Positions 43,863-52,220 of a DNA stretch of 63,536 nt are shown here, one piece after another. Location of the stretch: positions 1 through 63,536 of the forward strand of contig JAQXIO010000026.1 in assembly GCA_029007825.1 (NCBI GenBank), written 5' to 3'. This stretch comes from Bacteroidales bacterium (GTDB lineage: Bacteria > Bacteroidota > Bacteroidia > Bacteroidales > JAQXIO01). The stretch's first letter is position 1, and each line of letters opens with the position of its first letter. Under the pieces are notes generated by a model, which saw only the letters and a list, made by a program, of their open reading frames with translations, was not told where the DNA came from and searched no databases. A program made the position numbers and the translations under genes.

Positions 43863-44993
43863 TCAGTAAAATTTACGCCGGATATCGATCGCATTTTCCG
43901 GACATATCTCCTGACAGCAAAAACACCGGATGCACTGGCCGGCTTTTATTTCGATGTGGGTTCTCCCGTTTTTCCGAAGAGAGAGAATTTGCTGGGGACA
44001 GATGCGGACACACGCCTGACATCCGATGCAGCGTTGCGAATTGAAAACGGGACGAGGCTGTAGTCTTCGTGCAAAAGGGATATGTTTTGTCAGGTAATGC
44101 AATATGATCCGGCTGATTCCTGAGTCTCCGTTTATAAGGCGGAATTGTTCCGGACGTAATTTTTCTATTTTCTCGCCGAGGTATTCGATGTCTTCTGTCT
44201 TTTCGAGCCATTTTCCACGGTTCAGGCCTTCACGATTGGTTGGAATATCGAGCGGCGGATAGCCGATAAGGGTTGCCGCAGCGATGTCGATTGCCAGAGG
44301 ATTTGTCGAGGCGAGCAGCGTATTCAGTTGTTTAGGCCGTCCGTTCGACGGTCCTTCGCCTTCCATTGCCGTGATGGCATCCATCAGAATAAAATCGGGT
44401 GTTATGTCTTCATTCAGGTCGAGAAGGAAAGAGGCAAATGTTTTCGTGTTGTTGTGCACTGCATGTTGCCTGGCTTTATGTAACTGGGGGATCAGGCCAA
44501 AGGTGTTTTTTACAGCACCTGTCATTAACATAAAGCCGTGTGTCTTTAATTTTGGGAGTGAGATCAGTATGTCGCAGTCATTAGTGGCATCGGCAATGAA
44601 AACTTTGTGTTTCCCGATTATCCGTTCCGAATATTTCTTTCCGAAACAAATCCATTCGGCACCGGTGCGCACACAGACCTCGTAAATACCGCATTTTTCG
44701 GGACGGAAGTTTTTTCCGTGCATAGCGGGAGAATCGCCTACCATAATTTTAGCAGCTCCTTCGTCCTGTGCGAAACGAATTACGGCTTCGATGACGGCGG
44801 GATGAGTGGTTACGGCACGTTCCGGCCTATGGTCGGAGAGAATGTTCGGCTTTATCAGGATGCGTTTCCCTTTTAACGGCTTGCCTCCGCACTCTTTGTA
44901 AAGGGTACGGACAATAGAATAAATTTCGTCGGGCGAGTAGCCGGAACAATAGGATAGGGAAACTTTCTTGTTTATATAAACGTTATTCTTCAT
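43863..44993 (-). CDS. DUF362-domain protein with C-terminal double 4Fe-4S ferredoxin domain
   Basis: The protein has 376 residues. The DUF362 part (about 10-280) has RILIKPNILSDHRPERAVTT, KIMVGDSPAM, LISLPKLKTHGFMLMTGAVK and GLNRGKW. The C-terminal 70 residues hold two cluster motifs, CIGCQACVRICP and CIRCFCCQEICP, so it is predicted to be an iron-sulfur redox protein in the cytoplasm. Exact reaction unknown. It is followed on the same strand by the small ferredoxin and SDR-like genes, which may form a loose redox group. Confidence 0.9.
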   Translation of the reverse strand: MKNNVYINKKVSLSYCSGYSPDEIYSIVRTLYKECGGKPLKGKRILIKPNILSDHRPERAVTTHPAVIEAVIRFAQDEGAAKIMVGDSPAMHGKNFRPEKCGIYEVCVRTGAEWICFGKKYSERIIGKHKVFIADATNDCDILISLPKLKTHGFMLMTGAVKNTFGLIPQLHKARQHAVHNNTKTFASFLLDLNEDITPDFILMDAITAMEGEGPSNGRPKQLNTLLASTNPLAIDIAAATLIGYPPLDIPTNREGLNRGKWLEKTEDIEYLGEKIEKLRPEQFRLINGDSGISRIILHYLTKHIPFARRLQPRPVFNSQRCIGCQACVRICPQQILSLRKNGRTHIEIKAGQCIRCFCCQEICPENAIDIRRKFY

Positions 44994-45003
44994 GTACGGG
45001 TAA

Positions 45004-45011
45004 CAAAGTTA
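45004..45011 (-). promoter_or_regulatory. -7 box for the DUF362 gene
   Basis: The minus strand reads TAACTTTG, matching TAnnTTTG, 10 bases before the ATG at 44993. The very short leader suggests an almost leaderless message or a slightly later start. Confidence 0.45.
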
Positions 45012-45017
45012 GCAAAA

Positions 45018-45050
45018 TTTGGCTCTTATCTTTTTATGCTCTTATCTTTG
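45018..45050 (+). promoter_or_regulatory. Textbook Bacteroidota promoter for the META lipoprotein
   Basis: TTTG (45018-45021) and TATCTTTG (45043-45050) are separated by 21 bases, the best match in the window to the TTTG/TAnnTTTG consensus. Confidence 0.88.
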
Positions 45051-45088
45051 TTGCCTGAAATTATGAGTATAAATTAATAATGATTGGT

Positions 45089-45517
45089 ATGAAAAAAGCA
45101 GTATTGGGATTAGGTGCAGCTCTTTTGCTGGTATTTGTGGTTATCAGTTGCAAGACTACAGGCGCGAAAAAGTGTTCTTATGAAGATTTATCCGGGAAAT
45201 GGACAGTGACGACGATCAACGGAGACAGGATTGAAATAGAGGAGAATCCTTTTATCGAGTTCGATATAAAAGAGAATAAGATACACGGACGTACGGGGTG
45301 TAATATTATGAACGGGACGTTTACGTTAAGTACCGATAATCCTTGTGCGATTGCTTTTCCTCCGGCAGCAACCACTATGATGGCTTGTCCGGACATGGAT
45401 GTCGAAAATTCTTATTTACAGACTTTACTGAAGGTTGCGGCTTTCCAGATAAACGATTCGAATCTTCAGCTTCTGGACGGAAATAATAATGTCGTGATGG
45501 AGTTGAAAAAAGATTAA
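45089..45517 (+). CDS. META-domain (HslJ-like) lipoprotein
   Basis: I start at 45089 (MKKAVLGLGAALLLVFVVIS), a clean lipoprotein signal ending in Cys (VVISCKTT); an ATG at 45080 is in frame. The product has 142 residues. The META domain shows LSGKWTVTTINGDRI, FIEFDIKENKIHGRTGCNIM, TMMACPDMDVENSYLQTLLK. Members respond to heat or other stress in several bacteria, but their mechanism is unclear. It has its own promoter and a terminator shared with the convergent efflux operon. Confidence 0.92.
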   Translation: MKKAVLGLGAALLLVFVVISCKTTGAKKCSYEDLSGKWTVTTINGDRIEIEENPFIEFDIKENKIHGRTGCNIMNGTFTLSTDNPCAIAFPPAATTMMACPDMDVENSYLQTLLKVAAFQINDSNLQLLDGNNNVVMELKKD

Positions 45518-45540
45518 TATGTTTTCATGGAGAAATATAA

Positions 45541-45571
45541 AAAAGGCCGGTAAAATCTACCGGCCTTTTTT
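45541..45571. terminator. Bidirectional terminator between META gene and efflux operon
   Basis: AAAAGGCCGGTA (45541-45552) pairs perfectly with TACCGGCCTTTT (45558-45569) around a 5-base loop, with A and T runs at the two ends. Confidence 0.93.
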
Positions 45572-45574
45572 ATA

Positions 45575-46957
45575 TTACATAGAGGTATAACCGCCTCCGA
45601 GGGCTTTGTACAGAAAGACTACTGAGAGCCGTTCTTCCAGAAGTGCATTGTTTAATCCGATCTGAGCGTCCAGAAGTCCGCGCTGTGCATCTAATACGTC
45701 GATGTAGCTGATAACTCCGTTCAGGTATTGCAGGGTGGCGAGTTCGAGATAGGCATGTGCCGCTTTTTCGAGATTTGCGCGTGACTGCCTTATTTCCTTG
45801 GCTTTCCTAAATGTTACGATTGCATTGTTTACTTCTTTAAATGCGCTCAGGACGTCTTTTTGATATTGGTAGACTTCTTGTTCGTATATGGCTTTTGCTA
45901 CTTTCAGCTTTGCCTTGTTTTTTCCCATCGCAAAAATGGGGGTAAGGAGGTCTCCGGCGACAAACCAATAGGGAGATTTTATAAAATTGCTCAAAGCATC
46001 GCTTTCAAGACCGAAATTTCCGGTAAGCCGTATTTTCGGGAACATATCGGTATAGGCTATGCCTACGTTTGCATTCGCAGCGCGGAGCCGTTGCTCGGCT
46101 GCCCGTACGTCGGGACGGCGTTCGAGCAGGGTGGAGGGCAGCCCGACAGGCAGATATTCTGGAAGGTTTTGTGTTCTGAGGCTTTTACCTCTGGGAATGT
46201 CCTGCGGATAGTCGCCCAGCAGGAAAGAGAGATCGTTTTCTTTCAGTTTGATTTGTCTTTCGAGATCGGGGACAAGGGTTTCCGTACGGGCAAGCTCCAC
46301 TTCCGACTGGCGGTAGGGTGTTTCGGATGTGAGGCCGCCATCAAATCTCAGTTTGGCCAAACGGACTCCTTCACGCCTTGCCGCTACGGTTTGTTTGACG
46401 ATGTATAGCTCGCGGTCGAGGGCATTGAGTTCAAAATAGTTCTGAGCTACTTCCGCAACAATGGTAAGTTGTAATGCTCTTTGAGCTTCGACTGTAGCCA
46501 TATAAGACGCAATGGCTTCTTCGTTGGCCCAGCGGAGATTTCCCCACAGGTCGAGCTCCCATGAGAAAAGCAATTTTGCCGAATATTCGGGATCTGGGGT
46601 ACGGTTATGTCCGCCGTAGTTCGTGACTTCGTCGTTTGCATTGATATTGGCATTTACGGAGGGGAACATATCGGCGAAGCGTATTCGTTTGTTTGCCATC
46701 ATTTCTTTGATACGGGCAGTGGCTATGAGCATATCTTTATTGTTCTCCAGCGCTTTTTCTATCAGGCTTTGCAGTGTGCTGTCGGTATAAACGGTACGCC
46801 AGTCGAGGGTATCTATCGAGCTTTCGCCGGAGGTGATGTCTTTACCGAAGGTTTCCGGCATATTCAGTTCGGGACGGGTATATTGTTTCCCGATTTTACA
46901 GGCGGAGAGAAGAATTCCGGCTGTCAGAAATAGAATACAGATATTATATGGTTTCAT
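45575..46957 (-). CDS. RND efflux outer-membrane lipoprotein (OprM/TolC family)
   Basis: The protein has 460 residues. The signal peptide ends at lipobox LLSAC. The first OEP half has TLQSLIEKALENNKDMLIAT; the second has LLERRPDVRAAEQRLRAANANVG and IGLNNALLEERLSVVFLYKALGG, the family hallmarks. It forms the trimeric outer-membrane duct of a tripartite pump. Its start overlaps the end of the RND permease gene by 14 bases, so the three genes are one operon. Confidence 0.93.
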   Translation of the reverse strand: MKPYNICILFLTAGILLSACKIGKQYTRPELNMPETFGKDITSGESSIDTLDWRTVYTDSTLQSLIEKALENNKDMLIATARIKEMMANKRIRFADMFPSVNANINANDEVTNYGGHNRTPDPEYSAKLLFSWELDLWGNLRWANEEAIASYMATVEAQRALQLTIVAEVAQNYFELNALDRELYIVKQTVAARREGVRLAKLRFDGGLTSETPYRQSEVELARTETLVPDLERQIKLKENDLSFLLGDYPQDIPRGKSLRTQNLPEYLPVGLPSTLLERRPDVRAAEQRLRAANANVGIAYTDMFPKIRLTGNFGLESDALSNFIKSPYWFVAGDLLTPIFAMGKNKAKLKVAKAIYEQEVYQYQKDVLSAFKEVNNAIVTFRKAKEIRQSRANLEKAAHAYLELATLQYLNGVISYIDVLDAQRGLLDAQIGLNNALLEERLSVVFLYKALGGGYTSM

Positions 46958-49900
46958 TATTTACATCAGTTATTTTTACACGCCGTGATATTTTGAAAGC
47001 TTTGATACGGTCTTTCAAACGGTAAACGGCAACGAAAAAGAAGGGTACCAATACAATGCCTACTGTTATGGATACCAGCATACCGAAGAATACTCCTGTA
47101 CCTATCGAATGGCGGCTGGCTGAGCCCGGACCGGAGGCCAGAACCATCGGGAGCATGCCGAGTATGAATGCCAGTGAGGTCATTACAATCGGACGGAAAC
47201 GCATTCTTGCAGCAAAAAGGGCTGCTTTGACCGGGTTTTCACCATTGTCGGTCTGGATTTTTGCAAATTCAACAATCAATATGGCGTTTTTAGCGGCAAG
47301 TCCTATTAGTGTTACTAATCCGATCTGGAAATATACATCGTTGGTAAGTCCTGTTATCCATATTCCGAGATAAGCTCCCAATGCGGCAACGGGCAGTGAG
47401 AGCAGGACGGATATGGGGACGATCCAGCTTTCATACAGTGCGGCAAGGAAAAGGAATACAAAAAGGAATACCAGCGAGAGAATCATGCCTGTTTGTCCTC
47501 CGGCCATTTTTTCCTGATAGGATAGCCCACTCCATTCGATACCTATGTTATCGGGCAGATGTTCGTTTGCTATTTCTTCCATTGTCGCCATGGCTTCGCC
47601 CGAACTGTAGCCGGGAGCGGCAGTCCCGCGTATTACGGCGGAGGTGAACATGTTGAATCTTTTAATGTTTCCCGGACCGGTAGTGTAGTTCGTATTACCG
47701 AGTGCCGTAAGCGGAACCATTGAACCGTTGGATGCGCGGACGAAGAAAAGCCCGATGTCGTCTTGCGTAGCGCGATAGGGGGCTTCTGCCTGGATATAGA
47801 CTTTGTAAATACGGTTGAACATGTTGAAGTCATTGACGTAAACGGAACCGAGATAGGCTTTCATCGTGGAATAGATGTCCGAAAGAGGGATGCCGAGAAA
47901 CATGGCTTTGTCTCTGTCTACGTCGAAATAGAGCTGTGGTATTTCGGCTTGTAACGACGAGGATACCCCGCTCAGTTCTTTTGCCTGTGAGGCGTAGTAC
48001 ATTATTGTATCGTTCGCTTCGACCAGATTTTCCCATCCGGCGTCGGAACGAGCTTGTAACTGTAGTTCGAAACCTCCCGATTCGCCTAGGCCGGGAATAA
48101 CGGGGGGACGATTTACGTAGGCTTTTATTTCCGGATAGAAGTAAAATTCTTTTCGGGCGTCTTCCATTACGTCTTCGACGGACATTCCTTTATCTTTCCG
48201 CTTGTCCCAAGGTTTCAGTATGACTGTCAGTTCGGCCCGCGATTGGTTTGTTCCGACGCGCGGACTCGATCCTGTAACATTCTGGACGTATTCGACTGCC
48301 GGATGTTTTTCAAGGAATGCAATAGCTCTTTCTGTAACTTCCCTTGTGCGTTCGAGGGTCGCCCCTTCGGGCATTTCCAGTTCTACGGAAAAGAATCCTT
48401 GGTCTTCTTCGGGGATGAAACTTTCCGGAACGATTTTATTCAAAACGAAAATGAAGATCAAAATCATTCCGAAGCCTGCTATTATGCGTCTCGGATATTT
48501 TAACGAGAGATTTATCAGGCCGAGGTACTTGTGATTCCCTATATGCAGCCATTGGTTGATTTTTCTGAAAATGTAATTTTTTTTCTTTGTGTTCGGGCGC
48601 AGAAGTATCGCGCACATGGCCGGACTCAGAGTCAGTGCGACTACCGTAGAGAGTAACACTGAAACGACTATGGTAACGGAGAACTGGCGGTAGAGTTGCC
48701 CGGTTATTCCGGGGAGGAAACTTACCGGTACGAAAACGGCTGCCAGGACGAGAGAAGTTGCTATTAATGCTCCTGTGAGTTCACGCATGGCTTTATGGGT
48801 TGCTTCGCGTGCGGAAATTTTTTCCGTTTCCATAATTCTTTCGACGTTTTCGACTACGACAATAGCATCGTCTACTACGATACCGATTGCAAGGATCAAT
48901 CCCAGCAATGTGAGCATATTCAGAGAGAAGCCCAGTACGAGCATGAATCCGAAGGTTCCGATTAGAGAGATGGGTACGGCAATGGTCGGTATAAGTGATG
49001 CACGCCAGCTTTGCAGTGAGAGGAATACTACGAGGATTACCAGAAATAGAGCTTCGAAGAGGGTTTTGTAAACTTCGTCTATCGACTGGGAAATGTAATC
49101 GGTTGTATCGAAGGGTATTATGTATCCGATTCCTTCAGGGAAGCTTTTGCTGATATCTTTCATTGCTTCCTTTACTTTATCGGCTACTTCTATTGCGTTG
49201 GCTCCGGGCAGCAGATAAATGGCGAGAATAGCCGCATTTTTTCCGTTTATACCGCTTTCGGTAGAGTAGGAGGAGGCTTCGAGGGAGACACGTGCCACAT
49301 CACGCATACGAATGATGGAGCCGTCGGGGTTCGCCCGCAATACGATGTCTTCGAATTCTTTTACGGTTGAGAGCCGTCCTTGGGTTGTGACGGGCAGGGT
49401 GAGGTCTACGTCGAGTACCGGTTGTTTTCCGAGTTCACCTGCGGCGGATTCCCTGTTTTGGTCTTTCAGGGCATTTTGCAGGTCTTTTACGGTAAGTCCG
49501 AAACTGGCGAGGCGGTCGGGCGATACCCATATCTGCATTCCGTAGTAACGGCTTCCGACGTTGGATACTCTTCCTACACCGGGAATACGTCTTAACACGT
49601 CCAGCACATTGATGGTGGCGAAGTTGCTTAGGTATATTTCATCGAAGCGTGTGTCGTTGGATATGAGACTGACTGTCATCAATTGGTTGGCGGATTGTTT
49701 TTCTACGGTTATACCGTTTTCCACGACTTCGGCAGGGAGCCTCGATTCGGCCAGCTTTACCCGGTTTTGTATCTCTACTGCAGCAAGGCTGGCATCTGTA
49801 TTGACATCGAATGTTACGGTGATTGTCAATCCTCCGGAGTTATTGCTGCTCGATTGCATGTATAGCATGCCGGGGGTTCCGTTCAGTTCTTGTTCGATCG

Positions 49901-50093
49901 GTGTGGCGACGGCCTGTGAAACAGTAAGTGCGCTTGCCCCTGGATAGGTCGTGCTGATTTTCACAACGGGAGGCGTTATCTGGGGGTATTGGTCGACCGG
50001 AAGCAGGAAGAGTCCGATGATACCGAGGATGACAATAACGATAGACAGAACCGTAGAGAAGACAGGGCGATCTATGAAAAATCCCGCTTTCAT
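46944..50093 (-). CDS. RND efflux inner-membrane permease (AcrB/MexB family, HAE1)
   Basis: I start at 50093 (MKAGFFIDRPVFSTVLSIVI), the conserved N-terminus of HAE1 pumps; this leaves a 4-base ATGA overlap with the adaptor stop, typical of translational coupling. The product has 1049 residues. TM1 is followed by the porter domain (QYPQITPPVVKISTTYPGAS). TM4 contains GIVVDDAIVVVENVER, with the paired Asp residues of proton translocation. The later halves are intact (IPEEDQGFFSVELEMPEGA, LIGLAAKNAILIVEFAK). It exports drugs, bile acids or other amphiphiles using proton motive force. Confidence 0.96.
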   Translation of the reverse strand: MKAGFFIDRPVFSTVLSIVIVILGIIGLFLLPVDQYPQITPPVVKISTTYPGASALTVSQAVATPIEQELNGTPGMLYMQSSSNNSGGLTITVTFDVNTDASLAAVEIQNRVKLAESRLPAEVVENGITVEKQSANQLMTVSLISNDTRFDEIYLSNFATINVLDVLRRIPGVGRVSNVGSRYYGMQIWVSPDRLASFGLTVKDLQNALKDQNRESAAGELGKQPVLDVDLTLPVTTQGRLSTVKEFEDIVLRANPDGSIIRMRDVARVSLEASSYSTESGINGKNAAILAIYLLPGANAIEVADKVKEAMKDISKSFPEGIGYIIPFDTTDYISQSIDEVYKTLFEALFLVILVVFLSLQSWRASLIPTIAVPISLIGTFGFMLVLGFSLNMLTLLGLILAIGIVVDDAIVVVENVERIMETEKISAREATHKAMRELTGALIATSLVLAAVFVPVSFLPGITGQLYRQFSVTIVVSVLLSTVVALTLSPAMCAILLRPNTKKKNYIFRKINQWLHIGNHKYLGLINLSLKYPRRIIAGFGMILIFIFVLNKIVPESFIPEEDQGFFSVELEMPEGATLERTREVTERAIAFLEKHPAVEYVQNVTGSSPRVGTNQSRAELTVILKPWDKRKDKGMSVEDVMEDARKEFYFYPEIKAYVNRPPVIPGLGESGGFELQLQARSDAGWENLVEANDTIMYYASQAKELSGVSSSLQAEIPQLYFDVDRDKAMFLGIPLSDIYSTMKAYLGSVYVNDFNMFNRIYKVYIQAEAPYRATQDDIGLFFVRASNGSMVPLTALGNTNYTTGPGNIKRFNMFTSAVIRGTAAPGYSSGEAMATMEEIANEHLPDNIGIEWSGLSYQEKMAGGQTGMILSLVFLFVFLFLAALYESWIVPISVLLSLPVAALGAYLGIWITGLTNDVYFQIGLVTLIGLAAKNAILIVEFAKIQTDNGENPVKAALFAARMRFRPIVMTSLAFILGMLPMVLASGPGSASRHSIGTGVFFGMLVSITVGIVLVPFFFVAVYRLKDRIKAFKISRRVKITDVNNETI

Positions 50094-51250
50094 TGTTCTA
50101 CCTCCTTCTTTATGCGTTCGATCGTGGTTGTATCGTTTGCTTCTACGGGGATGACTTTTATTCCCGGAATCAATTTGTGCATGCCTTCTGTAACGATCCA
50201 TTCGCCGGCATTCAGACCACGGTCTACGACGACCGTATTTTCCAATTCAGGCCCTGTCTGAAGGAAACGTTTTTCGGCAACGCTATCACGGCGTACGACG
50301 TAGATAAAGGCTCCTCCCTTCTCTATTGTAATGGCTTTACGGGGAACAACTACCGCATCTTCCTTAACATCGAGAAGCAGTTTTACCCTCGTGAATTGTC
50401 CGGGCAGCAGTTTCTGATCGGGGTTAGGCAGTGCTGCCCGAACGCCGAATGTTCCTGTCTGCGGATCTACCTCGGGGTCTGCAAAATCGACGATTCCCTG
50501 AATGGGGTATTCCGTATTATCGGCCAGTGTGACGGTTACAGTTGGTTGCCAGGAGCGTGTGGAATCCAGCTCTCCGAGCTTAACATTACGTTGTTCGCTT
50601 TTCAGATAGTCGAGGGCAGTCATTTTAAAGTCTACCAGTACGGTATCGCTTTTCATTACGGAGGCTAAAAGGGATTTTCCGGATGGACCTACCAGCGTAC
50701 CGACATCGACGTAGCGTTCGCTGATGTAGCCGGAGAGGGGGGATACTACCGTCGTATAGCTCAGTTCTAATTCGGCCTGTTCAAGATCGGCGCGGCTCAT
50801 AGCGACGTTGGCATCTGCATTTTCAAGGGCTGCGGTGGCGTTATCGAGGTCAAGCTGGCTGGCAGCGTTTTGTTCGTATAACGGTCTCAGCCGCTCTACG
50901 TCACGTTTAGCTTTTGCAGCCTGTGCGAGATCTTTTTTTAGCTGTGCTTTTGCCTTTTCTACGCGGGCTTTGTATTGTGCTTGGTTGATATGAAAGAGCG
51001 GGTCGTTCTGATTTACTTTTTTCCCTTCTTCGAATGTCATGCTTTCGAGATAGCCTTCTACGCGGGCGCGTACTTCTACGTATTGCGAGGCTCTTATGCG
51101 GCCTACGTATTTACCTACAAATTCGACGTCGTCTGTCGCTGCTTTTTCTACCGTAACGATGGGGCGGGGTTCTTCCTTATGACGGCATCCGGTCAGTAAC
51201 GATAATCCTGCTAAAAGAACGGACGCCAGTGTCAATCTTCTTTTTGTCAT
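50090..51250 (-). CDS. RND efflux periplasmic adaptor (AcrA/MexA family)
   Basis: The protein has 386 residues. A lipoprotein signal ends at Cys22 (LLTGC). Then comes a lipoyl-like/hairpin region: VEVRARVEGYLESMTFEEGK, an alpha-helical hairpin with Lys/Ala-rich heptads (about 90-155), and YTTVVSPLSGYISERYVDVG. The beta-barrel and membrane-proximal domains follow (LLPGQFTRVKLLLD, TEGMHKLIPGIKVI). It links permease and outer-membrane duct. First gene of the operon; no TetR-type regulator is adjacent. Confidence 0.94.
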   Translation of the reverse strand: MTKRRLTLASVLLAGLSLLTGCRHKEEPRPIVTVEKAATDDVEFVGKYVGRIRASQYVEVRARVEGYLESMTFEEGKKVNQNDPLFHINQAQYKARVEKAKAQLKKDLAQAAKAKRDVERLRPLYEQNAASQLDLDNATAALENADANVAMSRADLEQAELELSYTTVVSPLSGYISERYVDVGTLVGPSGKSLLASVMKSDTVLVDFKMTALDYLKSEQRNVKLGELDSTRSWQPTVTVTLADNTEYPIQGIVDFADPEVDPQTGTFGVRAALPNPDQKLLPGQFTRVKLLLDVKEDAVVVPRKAITIEKGGAFIYVVRRDSVAEKRFLQTGPELENTVVVDRGLNAGEWIVTEGMHKLIPGIKVIPVEANDTTTIERIKKEVEQ

Positions 51251-51618
51251 ATGTAGCTATAATAGTTTTCTTCTTTTGTTTACAAAAAAACGGAATAAAA
51301 ACACATCTTATTTGAGTTATAGTGTTAAATTAACATTAATATATTGAATAAATAAACATCCGCTGCGCTATATTCCTGATATTTCAAACGTTATATTTTA
51401 ATAACAATTGAAACCGAATAAGGATATAAAAAAATAAATGAAGGATATTTCAAAAGAGAGTAGGGCAAAGAGGTGAAATTTGTATTAAAATAGCTTTAGA
51501 CGCAGGCTTTCAACGGTGATGGCTTGTGCCGGGAAATGGAAAAACAGCGATAAAAAATGACAAAAGGCGTAATACAAATCTGAAAATTTGTGTAGGTTTG
51601 CATAAACGATTTAGATTT
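51251..51618. other. Divergent intergenic region between efflux operon and HD-domain gene
   Basis: The region is AT-rich. I see no convincing -7 box for the efflux operon on the minus strand. For the plus strand, TAGGTTTG at 51593-51600 is a possible -7 box 18 bases before the HD gene ATG. Confidence 0.4.
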
Positions 51619-52161
51619 ATGGAGCCTTTGGCATTAATAAAAAAATATTATCCGGAAAATTCACAGGCATACGAATTGTTGATAGCACATAGTAGAAATG
51701 TAACTCAGAAAGCGGTAAAGATAGCGAAAGCACACCCGGAATTGGAACTGGATGTTCGCTTCTTGTGCGAGGCTGCGATGTTGCACGATATCGGCATTTT
51801 TTTGACAAATGCGCCGGATATCGGTTGTTATGGTAGTTATCCTTATATCTGTCATGGTTATTTAGGCAGCGAATTGTTGAAACGTGAGGGTTATCCGGCT
51901 CATGCTTTGGTTTGTGAGCGTCACACGGGTGCGGGTATAAGCCTGAAAAAGATTATCCAGAAGGAGTTGCCGGTGCCGCACCGGGATATGCGCCCTGTCT
52001 CGCTCGAGGAGCAGCTTGTCTGTTATGCCGATAAGTTTTACTCAAAAACGAAGATCGATCAGGAAAAGCCTTATGAAAAGATTGTCAAGGGTCTGGAGAA
52101 ATACGGAAAAGGCTCTGTGAGACGCTTTGAAAACTGGCATAAACTCTTTTTCACTGAGTAG
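51619..52161 (+). CDS. HD-domain protein, probable metal-dependent phosphohydrolase
   Basis: I start at 51619 (MEPLALIKKYYPENSQAYEL); the 31 in-frame codons upstream include the putative promoter. The product has 180 residues. HD ligands appear in order: IAHSRNVTQKAV (His), EAAMLHDIGIF (His-Asp), YICHGYLGSELL (His) and CERHTGAG (His), with a late YADKFYS Asp. It belongs to the small HD-superfamily hydrolases, whose substrates are usually nucleotides or phosphate esters; this one is unknown. It precedes lptD by 59 bases. Confidence 0.86.
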   Translation: MEPLALIKKYYPENSQAYELLIAHSRNVTQKAVKIAKAHPELELDVRFLCEAAMLHDIGIFLTNAPDIGCYGSYPYICHGYLGSELLKREGYPAHALVCERHTGAGISLKKIIQKELPVPHRDMRPVSLEEQLVCYADKFYSKTKIDQEKPYEKIVKGLEKYGKGSVRRFENWHKLFFTE

Positions 52162-52220
52162 GAGGCGTGAGGTAAACATATATTCTGTAACTTTGTGCTT
52201 CCAATTCTGAAGATCGGAGA